Part shown: in pieces, positions 26,492 through 35,125 of the stretch
Position numbering within the stretch: position 1 is the first letter of the stretch
Layout: each line of letters starts with the position of its first letter
Origin: Ruania alba
GTDB lineage: Bacteria; Actinomycetota; Actinomycetes; Actinomycetales; Beutenbergiaceae
Reading direction: 5' to 3'
Assembly: GCF_900105765.1 (NCBI RefSeq)
Contig: NZ_FNTX01000001.1
Coordinates: forward strand, 2,142,387-2,206,386
DNA length: 64,000 nucleotides
The notes under the pieces: generated by a model
Databases searched by the model: none
The model's input: the letters and a program-made list of their open reading frames with translations, nothing else
What the model was told of the DNA's origin: nothing
Made by a program: the position numbers and the translations under genes

Positions 26492-27454
26492 GTGGCCACA
26501 CTGCTCACCGAAGAACGAACGCCGAGGCGAGCCACGCCGTCGGCCCCTCGCCCGGCCGGTCCACGCCGCCGGGTGAGCTGGTGGGTCTACGTCTTCGTGC
26601 TGCCCACCGTGGTGCTGTTCGGCATGTACACCGTCTGGCCGAGCATCTCCAGCATCTTCTACTCGATGTTGGAGTGGCGTGGCCTCGGGGTGGACCGCAC
26701 ATTCACCGGGCTGGCGAACTACGAGCGCGCGCTGGCCGACCCGTTGTTCTGGCGCTCGGTCGGCGTGACGATGCTCATCATCGCCGTCACCGTGCCCGTG
26801 CGCGTGGCGCTGGCCCTCGTGCTGGCGATCATGCTGAACAACCCGAAGCTGCCGTTGGCCACTCTTCTGCGAACCGCGTTCTTCATCCCCGTCGTGGCGA
26901 CCACAGCGATCGTCGGGATCGTGATGGGCTTCGTGCTCGATCCCTCCTCCGGTCCGGTGAACGCCTTGCTGGAACTGGTCGGGCTCACCCCGATCGACTT
27001 CCTCGGCAGCTCGGACACGGCGCTGCAATCGGTGATGGCGGTCCACATCTGGAAGTGGCTGGGGATCACGCTGATCTACTGGCTCGCCGCATTGCAGACG
27101 GTCCCGCTGGAGTTGTACGAGGCCGCCGAGATCGACGGTGCCGGAACGTGGGGCCGGTTCCGGCACATCACCCTGCCGCTGCTGATGCCGTTCGTGGTGA
27201 TCATCACGCTGCTCACCGTGGTGGAGACGATGCAGATCTTCGACCTGGTGCTCACGATGACCGGCGGCGGCCCCTTCTTCTCCACCCTGGTCACCGAGGT
27301 CTACATCTACGAGCAGGCGTTCGCCGCAGCGAACCCGAATCTCGGCTACGCCGCCACGCTCGGTGTGATGTTCGGGATCCTTACCGTGATCGTGGTGGGA
27401 ACGATGCTGCTGCTGGCACGGCTGGCTCGCGCACGTCAGGAGGCCCGCCGATGA
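26492..27454 (+). CDS. Sugar ABC transporter permease (MalF type)
   Basis: The 320-residue membrane protein has six predicted helices beginning at VYVFVLPTVVLFGMY. The EAA loop reads EAAEIDGAGTWGRFRHITLPLL at about residue 210 and docks on the ATPase. The GTG start lies one base after the binding-protein stop, with GGAG ten bases before. It pairs with the next permease. No ATPase gene is present in the operon, so a shared MsiK-like ATPase from elsewhere, common in actinobacteria, is likely. Confidence 0.9.
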   Translation: MATLLTEERTPRRATPSAPRPAGPRRRVSWWVYVFVLPTVVLFGMYTVWPSISSIFYSMLEWRGLGVDRTFTGLANYERALADPLFWRSVGVTMLIIAVTVPVRVALALVLAIMLNNPKLPLATLLRTAFFIPVVATTAIVGIVMGFVLDPSSGPVNALLELVGLTPIDFLGSSDTALQSVMAVHIWKWLGITLIYWLAALQTVPLELYEAAEIDGAGTWGRFRHITLPLLMPFVVIITLLTVVETMQIFDLVLTMTGGGPFFSTLVTEVYIYEQAFAAANPNLGYAATLGVMFGILTVIVVGTMLLLARLARARQEARR

Positions 27455-28347
27455 AACGCACCACATCCTCGACGGCGGAGGTCGCCTCCGCCACGGATGG
27501 TGCACCCGGACGTCGTGGCCTGTCGCGCCACACCACGCGGTGGATCCAGACGGTGATCCTGGCCGTGGTCGCGCTGGCCTGGGTGTACCCGCTGCTGTGG
27601 ATCGTCTCGGCCTCGGTGAAAGACGCGATGGGCATCTTCTCCTCGGGCCTGTCGTTGTGGCCTGAGACGTGGCACTGGGACAACTACTCCCGCGCCTGGG
27701 ACGAGGCCGGGTTCGCCCGTTACATGCTGAACTCGATCATCGTGACCGTCGGCACGGTGGCGATCGTGGTGGTGCGTTGCGCCGCAGCCGGCTACGTGAT
27801 CGCCCGGTACCGGTTCGTCGGACGGCGGCTGCTCGTCGGCGTGCTCGCAGCCACCATGTTCATCCCCACCGGGCTGTTCATCGTGCCCGTGGTCGAGCTC
27901 AGCGATCTGCTCGGGCTGCTCAACTCCCACCTCGGGCTGATCCTCGCCCTCGCCGGTGGTGGGCATGTGGCTGCGGTGCTGCTCTATGCCGGGTTCTACG
28001 CCCAGGTGCCCAAGGAGCTGGAGGAGGCAGCCCTGATGGATGGTGCCGGTTTCCTGCGGACCTTCTTCCGGATCATGCTGCCGCTGTCCGGTCCGATCAC
28101 GGCCACCGTGGTGGTGCTGACATTCCTGGCCACCTGGAACAACTTCTTCCTGCCGCTGGTGTTCACCTTCTCGGTGCCGCAGAACCGCACGCTTGCCGTG
28201 GGGATGCTCGCCTTCGAGGGCACCAACTCCACCGACTGGTCCGGCCTCGCGGCCGCCGCCTCACTCTCGCTGCTGCCGATCTTGCTGCTGTTCATCGTGC
28301 TGCAGCGGCACTTCGTGGAAGGGATCGCCGGTGCCGTGAAGAACTAG
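27451..28347 (+). CDS. Sugar ABC transporter permease (MalG type)
   Basis: This 298-residue partner permease overlaps the previous gene by four bases (ATGA) and has AGGAGG upstream. It shows six helices from about residue 32 (VILAVVALAWVYPLLW) and an EAA loop EEAALMDGAGFLRTFF near residue 195. MalG-type features include FIPTGLFIVP and a C-terminal FVEGIAGAVKN. With the MalF-type protein it forms the membrane channel for the sugar captured by the lipoprotein encoded at 25.0 kb, and perhaps for the lone binding protein encoded at 16.9 kb. Confidence 0.9.
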   Translation: MKRTTSSTAEVASATDGAPGRRGLSRHTTRWIQTVILAVVALAWVYPLLWIVSASVKDAMGIFSSGLSLWPETWHWDNYSRAWDEAGFARYMLNSIIVTVGTVAIVVVRCAAAGYVIARYRFVGRRLLVGVLAATMFIPTGLFIVPVVELSDLLGLLNSHLGLILALAGGGHVAAVLLYAGFYAQVPKELEEAALMDGAGFLRTFFRIMLPLSGPITATVVVLTFLATWNNFFLPLVFTFSVPQNRTLAVGMLAFEGTNSTDWSGLAAAASLSLLPILLLFIVLQRHFVEGIAGAVKN

Positions 28348-28396
28348 CAGTCCAGCCGCCCCATCTACCGATGCGACCTCTCGACCACGGAGAACA

Positions 28397-29842
28397 ATGA
28401 CTCGCCCGAACATCTTGCTCATCAGTACCGACCAGCAACGCTGGGACGCTCTCGGCGCCGCCGGCAACTCCCACATCAGGACCCCGCACCTGGACCGGCT
28501 CGCCGCCCAGGGCGCCAGGTTCACCAACTGCTACGTGCAGTCGTCGGTGTGCGCGCCGTCCCGGGCGAGCCTGATGACGAGCCGCTACCTGCACAACCAC
28601 GGACTGTGGGCGAACGGGGTGGATATCAACCCCGATGAGCAGCTCTTCACCCGGTCGCTCACCGATGCCGGGTACGACTGCGGACTGGTGGGCAAGTTCC
28701 ACCTCGGAGCCGCCCAGTACGGACGCATCGAGCCGCGGATCGACGACGGGTTCCGCGTGTTCCGGTGGTCCCACGACCCGTACGTGCGCAGCGAGGCGAA
28801 CCACTATCACAGCTGGCTCGAGGAGAAATTCCCTGGCGTGCTGGAGGAGACGATAGCCACCGGTGGCGCCTCGGCGATCGATCATCTGCCGACCGAGCAG
28901 CATTACACCCACTGGATCGGTGAGGAGACGATCGAGTACCTCACCACCGGGCGGGAGAAGAACAAGCCGTTCTGCTTCGTGGTGAACTTCTTCGACCCGC
29001 ACCACGGGTTCGGGTCGCCGCCGGAGTACCGCGCGCAGTACGACGCCGCTTCGATCCCCCGGCCCGTCACGTCTGACCTGTCGACGAAGCCGGCGGTCTA
29101 CACGGACGCGTCGAAGAGTTCCTATGCGGGATCCTCCCGCGGGTTCGTCGACCATACCGAGGACGAGATCCAGGACATCATCGCCCACTACTACGCGATG
29201 GTGACGCTGGTGGACGACGAGGTGGGGCGCATCCTGGACACGCTCGAGGCGGAGGGATTGGCCGAGGACACGATCGTGATCTTCACCAGCGATCACGGCG
29301 AGATGCTCGGTGATCATCAGATGCTGCTCAAGGGCCCGATGATGTTCGACTGCTCGCTCAAGGTGCCGCTGCTGGTGCGCTGGCCCGAGCACATCCCGGC
29401 CGGTACCGTCCGAGATGAGCTCGTGGAATGGATCGACCTGGCTCCGACGCTGCTCGCTGCCGCCGGGGTGGAGGCAATGCCGCGGCAACAGGGCCGGGAC
29501 CTGGCACCCCTGTGGCGCAACGATGAGCCCGACGAGGATGCCTGGGAGGACCGGGACTGGGTGCTTTCGGAGTATCGGGACAGTTGCTGGCCCTACGACC
29601 CACCGGTGCACACCACCATGCTGCGCCGCGGTGACTGGAAGATCGTGGTGCATCATGGGCCGCCCTCGACCGCACGGGAACGCGACGGCGAACTGTACGA
29701 CCTCGCGAATGACCCGCACGAGCAGATCAACCTCTGGCGTACCCCGGAGGCCGCTGAGAAGCGCCTGGAGCTCGAGCGGATGTTGCTGGACGTGCTGGTA
29801 GCCACCGAGGACCGATCGCAGCCGCGGCTCTCGGAGTTCTGA
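28397..29842 (+). CDS. Type I sulfatase of the sugar-importer operon
   Basis: The 481-residue enzyme has Asp12 in STDQQRW, formylglycine Cys52 in CAPSRASL, VGKFHLG, VVNFFDPHHGF and FTSDHGEMLGDH. The DHGEMLGDH motif and length fit the branch that includes iduronate-2-sulfatase and choline-sulfatase-like enzymes. There is no signal peptide, so it should act on the sugar after import. GGAGAA precedes the ATG and the gene follows the second permease by 49 bases, so it is probably cotranscribed with the importer. A perfect-looking 25-bp stem starts 33 bases after its stop codon. Confidence 0.9.
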   Translation: MTRPNILLISTDQQRWDALGAAGNSHIRTPHLDRLAAQGARFTNCYVQSSVCAPSRASLMTSRYLHNHGLWANGVDINPDEQLFTRSLTDAGYDCGLVGKFHLGAAQYGRIEPRIDDGFRVFRWSHDPYVRSEANHYHSWLEEKFPGVLEETIATGGASAIDHLPTEQHYTHWIGEETIEYLTTGREKNKPFCFVVNFFDPHHGFGSPPEYRAQYDAASIPRPVTSDLSTKPAVYTDASKSSYAGSSRGFVDHTEDEIQDIIAHYYAMVTLVDDEVGRILDTLEAEGLAEDTIVIFTSDHGEMLGDHQMLLKGPMMFDCSLKVPLLVRWPEHIPAGTVRDELVEWIDLAPTLLAAAGVEAMPRQQGRDLAPLWRNDEPDEDAWEDRDWVLSEYRDSCWPYDPPVHTTMLRRGDWKIVVHHGPPSTARERDGELYDLANDPHEQINLWRTPEAAEKRLELERMLLDVLVATEDRSQPRLSEF

Positions 29843-29874
29843 CCAGCGCCCCACCCCACACACCCACCCCACCT

Positions 29875-29940
29875 CTTGCCGAGCGCAACCCTGTGCGGCA
29901 TCAGCGCGCTCTGACGCCGCACAGAGTTGCGTTCGGCAGG
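29875..29940. repeat. Long imperfect inverted repeat after the sulfatase gene
   Basis: Arms 29875-29899 and 29916-29940 pair at 22 of 25 positions; the inner TCAG and CTGA extend the stem. GTTGCGTTCGGCA and its partner make up the outer part. No T run follows on either strand, so it is not a classic intrinsic terminator. It could be a dispersed palindromic (REP- or MITE-like) element or a transcription barrier. No second copy was found in this window. Confidence 0.6.
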
Positions 29941-29973
29941 GGATCTGAGGGCCCGGGGATCTGAGGAGACGAC

Positions 29974-30004
29974 GAAGGCCCCCGCTCGATGAGCGGGGGC
30001 CTTC
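29974..30004 (-). terminator. Hairpin after the tRNA-Glu gene
   Basis: GAAGGCCCCCGCTC and GAGCGGGGGCCTTC form a perfect 14-bp stem with a three-base loop, six bases past the tRNA-Glu 3' end on the minus strand. There is no clear T run, as is common for actinobacterial terminators. It could also stop rightward transcription from the sulfatase operon. Confidence 0.7.
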
Positions 30005-30009
30005 GGATG

Positions 30010-30082
30010 TAGCCCCGACCGGATTCGAACCGGCGCTACCGCCTTGAGAGGGCGGCGTCCTAGGCCACTAGACGACGGGGCC
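30010..30082 (-). tRNA. tRNA-Glu (anticodon CTC)
   Basis: A 73-base cloverleaf on the minus strand: acceptor GGCCCCG/CGGGGCT, D-arm GTCTAGTGGCCTAGGAC, anticodon stem CCGCC/GGCGG with loop CTCTCAA, and T-loop GGTTCGAATCC. The discriminator base is A and CCA is not encoded. It lies downstream of tRNA-Gln with a terminator between them. Confidence 0.95.
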
Positions 30083-30086
30083 GAGC

Positions 30087-30135
30087 AAACAAAAAGAATC
30101 GTACCGGACTCCGGGGAGTGACCCGGGACGATTCT
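30087..30135 (-). terminator. Rho-independent terminator of the tRNA-Gln gene
   Basis: On the minus strand AGAATCGTCCCGG pairs with CCGGTACGATTCT and is followed by TTTTTGTTT. It starts four bases past the tRNA-Gln 3' end. This is one of the few terminators in the window with a T run. Confidence 0.8.
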
Positions 30136-30138
30136 CCG

Positions 30139-30210
30139 CTGGGGTACCAGGACTCGAACCTAGACTAACTGTACCAGAAACAGTCGTGCTGCCGATTACA
30201 CCATACCCCA
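30139..30210 (-). tRNA. tRNA-Gln (anticodon CTG)
   Basis: A 72-base cloverleaf on the minus strand: acceptor TGGGGTA/TACCCCA, anticodon stem ACTGT/ACAGT with loop TTCTGGT, T-arm CTAGGTTCGAGTCCTGG, discriminator G, no encoded CCA. Confidence 0.95.
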
Positions 30211-30384
30211 TGGTGTCAAGGCCTTCACTCGCCGAGGCTCCTCACAGGTGCTCTGAGGACTCGTCACGCGAACGCCGTGCCGACGTGAAACTGTACCGGA
30301 ACTCCGTGCTCGCACCCAAACTCACACACGTGGGCGATGTCACAAGCACTCGCGGTGGGCCGCCGTCGGGCAGCATGTCGAGGT

Positions 30385-31536
30385 TCACGACTGCGGTGTG
30401 CACCAGTCCTGGCAGTCCGCCACGACCAGCGGCCACTCCCCCGGGACGAACGCGGGCGACTCGGCGCTCCTCGTGGGGTAGAGCGCTTCGACCGGGTACT
30501 GCCCGTGCAGCGCACCGAACGGACGCCCCCGGGCCAGGTCGGTCGACAACCGGGCGCGGGCCGCCACCCATAGCCGGCCGAGGCGCTCATCGTGGTGCCG
30601 CTCATAGATGCGGCGCCCGCCGGGTGCTCGGGTGATCTCCCCGAGCAGCGGACCATCAGTGCCGGAGTACAGGTCGACCCGGCAGAACGGCAGGCCCACG
30701 GCACGAGAGAGATGGCGCGCGACCTGCACCATCTCCGCGAAGTCCGGGGGTAGCGGAACATCCGGAGCGACCCGCTGCCCCGGCATGACCTCACCCAGGT
30801 CCGTACCGTCCGCTGCGACGTACCGGTACTCCACAGTCGTGCCTTCGGCGCCGGGCCACACCCTCCGCAACAGCGCGTGCCCGACCTCTCCGTAGAAGCT
30901 GAAGAACTTCACATCGACGGGAACCGTCGGCCCGCCCGGCCCCGCCTGGATGAAGCGCTCGGCGAAGAACGGTGGACGCACACCGTGACGAGCACCCAGT
31001 ATGGGGCCGATCTCATCGGCCGGGTACGTCCGATCGGTTCCGATTTCTGTGAAGCCCCCATCGCCGGCACGGTCGAGGAGCAGCACACCCTGCCCGCCGG
31101 CACCACCGTCTCCCTTCACCACGATCCTGCCGCTGAGATCGGCGAGATCGATCTCAGCGGCAGTGCTCCACACCCCCAGCACCTCCGCGTGAGCGATCCC
31201 GTGCGATTGCGCCAGCATGTAGTTGCGCAGCTTGAACGGCATCTGCCGAAGCGGGGTCAACCGGTGCGGGTCGGCGGCCGGGGCGTACGTGGCCTCGGCG
31301 CGGAGCAGCTCGAGGAGGCTCCAGAACGACGGCGGCCGCTCGGCGACCCGCTCGCGCTCCAGCTCGCGCAACTTCCGACGAAGATCGCCGATCGTGCCGT
31401 CGCGCTCGTCCACACGCGCACGTAGCTCGTCCAGGCGTTCCCGCTGGACGGCGAGCGCCTCATCCCGCCACGCGATCGGCGGCACCGCACGGCGAAGACG
31501 ACGGCGGAGCGGTTGCGGAACGATGTCGATGCCCAT
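30385..31536 (-). CDS. TupA-like ATP-grasp protein
   Basis: The 383-residue product starts with a basic PLRRRLRRAVPPIAWRDE segment and a coiled coil (about residues 25-65). An ATP-grasp fold follows: ADLSGRIVVKGDGGAGGQGV is the glycine-rich nucleotide strand, VPVDVKFFSFYGEVGH and FCRVDLYSGTDGPLLGEITRAPGG hold the metal-binding Asp/Glu/Arg residues. The pattern matches TupA-like proteins, known from teichuronopeptide synthesis, which ligate an amino or other acid to a surface polymer. The actual substrates are unknown. A clear paralog with an added acylphosphatase domain is encoded at 56.5-57.9 kb. It stands alone, 174 bases from tRNA-Gln, and that gap holds nothing else I recognise. Confidence 0.75.
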   Translation of the reverse strand: MGIDIVPQPLRRRLRRAVPPIAWRDEALAVQRERLDELRARVDERDGTIGDLRRKLRELERERVAERPPSFWSLLELLRAEATYAPAADPHRLTPLRQMPFKLRNYMLAQSHGIAHAEVLGVWSTAAEIDLADLSGRIVVKGDGGAGGQGVLLLDRAGDGGFTEIGTDRTYPADEIGPILGARHGVRPPFFAERFIQAGPGGPTVPVDVKFFSFYGEVGHALLRRVWPGAEGTTVEYRYVAADGTDLGEVMPGQRVAPDVPLPPDFAEMVQVARHLSRAVGLPFCRVDLYSGTDGPLLGEITRAPGGRRIYERHHDERLGRLWVAARARLSTDLARGRPFGALHGQYPVEALYPTRSAESPAFVPGEWPLVVADCQDWCTPQS

Positions 31537-31636
31537 GGTCCCGATGGTGGCAGCGCTCAGCGCGCGCCGTGCCTCGCGAGCCTCGAGATCGCGATGTTGT
31601 CATGGGTTTGAAAGATGTTCCATTCCTCCCCACAAA

Positions 31637-31653
31637 ATACCCCCTTAGGGTAT
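31637..31653. promoter_or_regulatory. CsoR-type operator before the cation exporter gene
   Basis: ATACCCCCTTAGGGTAT is a 17-bp palindrome of the GC-flanked A/T-ended kind bound by CsoR/RcnR-family copper or nickel sensors. It lies 31 bases before the start codon. A second copy is at 35126. Confidence 0.65.
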
Positions 31654-31684
31654 ATTCGACGCACGACCCCGAGGAGGCGAACTC

Positions 31685-32647
31685 ATGGCGAGACGACACC
31701 AAGACAAGCCCGAATCACCCGGGCACGACCACGGCGGACACGGGCACGACCACGCCGTGACGGCGACCAACGAGAACAAGCGACGCCTGCAACTCGTTCT
31801 CGGGATCACGTTCACCGTGATGCTGGCCCAGGCCGTCGGTGCGTGGATCTCCGGCTCCCTCTCCCTGCTCGCCGATGCCGGTCACATGCTCACCGACTCG
31901 GCGGGTGTCGCCATCGCGCTGCTCGCTGCCACCCTGGCCCAGCGCCCCTCCACCGACACCCGCACCTTCGGATGGCAGCGCGCCGAGGTGCTCGCTGCCC
32001 TGGTCAACGCCACGATCCTGTGCACCGTCGGCGTGCTGGTGATCCGCGAGGCATTCCTGCGGTGGGGCGACACACCGGAGATCCAGAGCGGGGTGATGCT
32101 GTGGGTGGCCGTCGGTGGTGCGCTCGCGAACACCGCCTCCCTGCTGATCCTGGTCAAGGCCCGCGGGGAGAGCTTGAACTTGCGCGGCGCCTACCTCGAG
32201 GTGTTCGGCGACCTGGTCGGCTCCCTGGCCGTGATCGCCGCCGCCATCGTGATCATGACGACCGGCTACGTACGTGCGGACGCGATCGCCTCGTTCGCCA
32301 TCGGAGCCCTGATCCTGCCTCGGGCGATCTCCCTGCTCAAGGACGTGGCGGACGTACTCCTGGAGTCCACCCCACGGGGAATGGACCTGGGGCAGGTACG
32401 CAAGCACATCCTCGAACTGCCCGCCGTCAGCGACGTGCACGACCTGCACGCCTGGACGATCACGTCCGGCGTCCCGGTAATGTCGGCCCACATCGTCCTG
32501 GACGTCGACGAGCTCGACCCCGAGCTCGAGTGCGCCACGCTCGACGCGCTCGGCGAGTGCCTCGAAGGACACTTCGACGTCTCGCACTGCACGTTCCAGC
32601 TCGAGCCGGCAGGGCACACCCGCCACGAGCACTCCATCCATGCCTGA
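31685..32647 (+). CDS. Cation diffusion facilitator (CzcD type)
   Basis: The 320-residue membrane antiporter would expel divalent metal ions in exchange for protons. A His-rich N-terminus (HDHGGHGHDH, residues 13-23) precedes six helices. Helix II has HMLTDS and helix V GDLVGS, giving the HxxxD and D sites; the cytoplasmic domain carries HDLHAWTITSG, and the tail is HTRHEHSIHA. GAGGAGG precedes the ATG. The CsoR-like operator upstream suggests control by copper or nickel rather than zinc. The stop overlaps the next gene by eight bases. Confidence 0.9.
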   Translation: MARRHQDKPESPGHDHGGHGHDHAVTATNENKRRLQLVLGITFTVMLAQAVGAWISGSLSLLADAGHMLTDSAGVAIALLAATLAQRPSTDTRTFGWQRAEVLAALVNATILCTVGVLVIREAFLRWGDTPEIQSGVMLWVAVGGALANTASLLILVKARGESLNLRGAYLEVFGDLVGSLAVIAAAIVIMTTGYVRADAIASFAIGALILPRAISLLKDVADVLLESTPRGMDLGQVRKHILELPAVSDVHDLHAWTITSGVPVMSAHIVLDVDELDPELECATLDALGECLEGHFDVSHCTFQLEPAGHTRHEHSIHA

Positions 32648-33908
32648 GCGCGCCACCGACCTGGTGGAGCTGCGCCGCACGTTCCACGCCCGGCCGGAGC
32701 TGGGTTTCCTGGAGATCGAGACCGCCGCCCGGGTCATCGCGGAGCTCGACGGGCACGTGGACGACCTGCAGTGGGGCGAGCCAGTCTGCGACCTCGCCGG
32801 CCTGGCGGGCCTACCGAGTCCGGACGACCTGACTACCGCCCGGGAGCGCGCCCGCGGCTCCGGCGTGCCGGATCCGTTGATCGAGGACCTGGGGTACGGG
32901 GCGACGGCGGTACTCGCCCGGGTACGCGGCACCCGGCCCGGTCCCGTGGTCGCCATCCGGTTCGACATGGACGCCCTGCCCGTGACCGAGTCCGACGACG
33001 ACGCGCACGTCCCCACCGCACTCGGGTTCGCCTCCGCCAACCCGGGCCTGATGCATGCCTGCGGGCACGACTGTCACGTCGCGGTGGGGATCACCCTGGG
33101 GCGCCGCCTGGCCGCGAACCGGGACTTCCCGGGTGAGGTGGTGCTCCTGTTCCAGCCGGCCGAGGAAGGTGTGCGCGGAGCCCGGGCGATGGTGGCCGCT
33201 GGGGCGACGGACGGTGTGGACGTGATGCTCGGGATGCACGTCGGGATCGATCTGCCCGCCGGGACCGTCGCCGCCGCCGCCGAGGGCGTGCTGGCCACCG
33301 AGAAGTGGCGCTGCCATTTCACCGGACGCCCCTCGCACGCCGCCCTGGCTCCGCACGAGGGGCGCAATGCGCTACTCGGTGCCGCGACTGCGACGCTCGG
33401 CCTGCATGCTCTCCCGCCCGTCTCCGGGGCCGTCACGCGGGTGAACGTGGGCCGGCTCGTCGCCGGGACGAGCGCCAACGTCATCGCTGCGGAGGCGGTG
33501 CTCGACACTGAGATCCGGGCCAGCGACGACGGCGTGCTGGCGGACCTGTCCCGCCGCGGGCATGCGGTGATCGACGGAGCGGCCACCGCGCACGGCCTCA
33601 CGGCCGAGGTGGAGGTCACCGGTGCATCGGCGGTCGCCCGGTGCGATGCCGAGGTCGTCGAGGCGGTACTCAGTGCGGCCGCCGACGTCCCCGCTATCGA
33701 GGAGGCCCGGCGGACGGCACCGATGACGGCGAGCGACGACGTCACCCTCTTCATGGCCGAGGTACAGCGCACCGGCGGCCAGGCCACCTTCGTCTTGGTC
33801 GGGGGCGGCAGCCCGGCCCCGCACCACACGAGCCGGTTCGACATCGACGAGTCCGCCCTGCCGGTGGCGCTCGACCTCCTCGAAGGTGCGGTGCGGGCCG
33901 GTCTGTGA
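32640..33908 (+). CDS. M20 family metallo-amidohydrolase
   Basis: The 422-residue cytosolic enzyme fits the IAL-hydrolase/hippurate hydrolase group of M20 peptidases, which split N-acyl amino acids. VAIRFDMDALPV and HACGHDCHVAVG provide the metal ligands, FQPAEEGVRGA the catalytic Glu pair, and GMHVG another His. The lid domain has TGRPSHAALAP, and the C-terminal ligand is in GSPAPHHTSRFDIDE. It overlaps the exporter gene by eight bases, so the two are translated together, though no functional link is obvious. An odd stretch around residues 58-75 (GLAGLPSPDDLTTARER) is longer than in close family members. Confidence 0.85.
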   Translation: MPERATDLVELRRTFHARPELGFLEIETAARVIAELDGHVDDLQWGEPVCDLAGLAGLPSPDDLTTARERARGSGVPDPLIEDLGYGATAVLARVRGTRPGPVVAIRFDMDALPVTESDDDAHVPTALGFASANPGLMHACGHDCHVAVGITLGRRLAANRDFPGEVVLLFQPAEEGVRGARAMVAAGATDGVDVMLGMHVGIDLPAGTVAAAAEGVLATEKWRCHFTGRPSHAALAPHEGRNALLGAATATLGLHALPPVSGAVTRVNVGRLVAGTSANVIAAEAVLDTEIRASDDGVLADLSRRGHAVIDGAATAHGLTAEVEVTGASAVARCDAEVVEAVLSAAADVPAIEEARRTAPMTASDDVTLFMAEVQRTGGQATFVLVGGGSPAPHHTSRFDIDESALPVALDLLEGAVRAGL

Positions 33909-33917
33909 GGCGCCGCC

Positions 33918-35102
33918 TCACGCACCGATGATGGCCTCCGCCTCGGCGACCGTGCCGCGGTGGCGCACCAGGTCGCGCAGCTTGTTGGCCACCCGCGCGC
34001 CCCGCACGCCCACCACGCTGAGGATACGGTCGGCCTCGTCGGTGAGCGCGACGGTCCACCGGCCCTCCCCCGGCACTCCGGCCAGCACGACCTCCCGGCT
34101 GAACCCGTGCGGGTCGCCGAGGATGGTGAGCTTGGCGTCCCGGAGGTAGCCGGAGTACGAGGGTAGCCACGGGTTCTCGGGCACCTCCTCGCCCAGCCCG
34201 AGGTCGGCCAGCAGCACCCGGGCGGCGTGCCTGCCGTGGTGGAAGGCCGCACCCCAGTGTTCCCGGGCCCTGCCCTCGATCGCCGCGACGTCGCCCGCGG
34301 CGTACACGCCGGCCGCCGCCGTCCGTCCGTCCCGATCAACGGTCAGCACCCCGTTGGTGCCGGGGACTCCCCCGGCGAGCCACTCCAGGTTCGGCCGGGA
34401 GCCGATCGCGATGACCGCCTCATCGGCGTCGACCGTCTGACCGTCGTCGAGGACGAGGTGGACCCCGGCCTCCGCCTCCTCGACCGTGGTCACCGATCGT
34501 CCGAGGAGCAGCTCGGTGCCATTCGCCTCGTGCGAGGCCACCAGCCAGTCGGCGACCAGGCTCCCCCACCGGTCGGCCATCGGACGCTCGGACCTGCTGA
34601 TCACTGTCACCCGGTTGCCCAGGTCGGTGAGGACGCCGGCGGTCTCACCCCCGATCAGACCGGCACCGACGACGGCGACGTGCCGGCCGCCGTCGGCCAC
34701 CCGCCGGCGCAGCCGGAGCCCGTCCTCGGGCGAGTGCAGCACGTGCACGCGCGGGCTCCGAGGTAACGACGGAGGCAGGATCGGCCGCACACCGGTGGTC
34801 GCCAGCACGGCGTCGAAGCCGTGCGCGAGGCCCTGGTCGTCGTGGACCACGCGTGCGCCGTGATCGAGCCGCACGGCTCGTCCGTGCCGCACGGTCACCT
34901 CCTCGAGCGCAGCCGCCTCGGGCAGCGTGAGGCTCTCCAGCTCGGCGGCTCCGAGCAGCACGCCCTTGTTCACCGCGGTGCGGTTGTAGGGAGCGCTCGG
35001 CTCACCGTTGAGCACGGTGGTACTCACCCGGGAACCGAGCTCGGCAGCCGCAGCGACCCCGGCAGGGCCGCATCCGACGATCAGGACTTCCGGTGTGCTC
35101 AT
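33918..35102 (-). CDS. FAD-dependent NAD(P)H oxidoreductase
   Basis: This 394-residue flavoprotein has two Rossmann sites, VGCGPAGVAAAAELG at the N-terminus and VVGAGLIGGETAGVL near residue 145, and the GVYAAGDVA FAD site near residue 270. It resembles the reductase domain of nitrite reductase (NirB) and rubredoxin or ferredoxin reductases; PYNRTAVNK near residue 40 is the redox-site region and lacks a redox-active Cys pair. GAGGAGG precedes the ATG. It is divergent from the copper chaperone gene across a CsoR-like operator, so it is probably copper-induced. Its electron acceptor is unknown. Confidence 0.85.
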   Translation of the reverse strand: MSTPEVLIVGCGPAGVAAAAELGSRVSTTVLNGEPSAPYNRTAVNKGVLLGAAELESLTLPEAAALEEVTVRHGRAVRLDHGARVVHDDQGLAHGFDAVLATTGVRPILPPSLPRSPRVHVLHSPEDGLRLRRRVADGGRHVAVVGAGLIGGETAGVLTDLGNRVTVISRSERPMADRWGSLVADWLVASHEANGTELLLGRSVTTVEEAEAGVHLVLDDGQTVDADEAVIAIGSRPNLEWLAGGVPGTNGVLTVDRDGRTAAAGVYAAGDVAAIEGRAREHWGAAFHHGRHAARVLLADLGLGEEVPENPWLPSYSGYLRDAKLTILGDPHGFSREVVLAGVPGEGRWTVALTDEADRILSVVGVRGARVANKLRDLVRHRGTVAEAEAIIGA

Positions 35103-35125
35103 CGACGATCCTCCTCTTGTCGAGC

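Noticed and set aside
26581-28347. Open frame of 588 codons that ends like the second permease
   Set aside because: Only its last 298 codons are real. The first half is an out-of-frame reading of the first permease gene.
29875-29940. Intrinsic terminator of the importer operon
   Set aside because: The stem is much longer than usual and no T run follows on either strand, so I listed it as a repeat instead.
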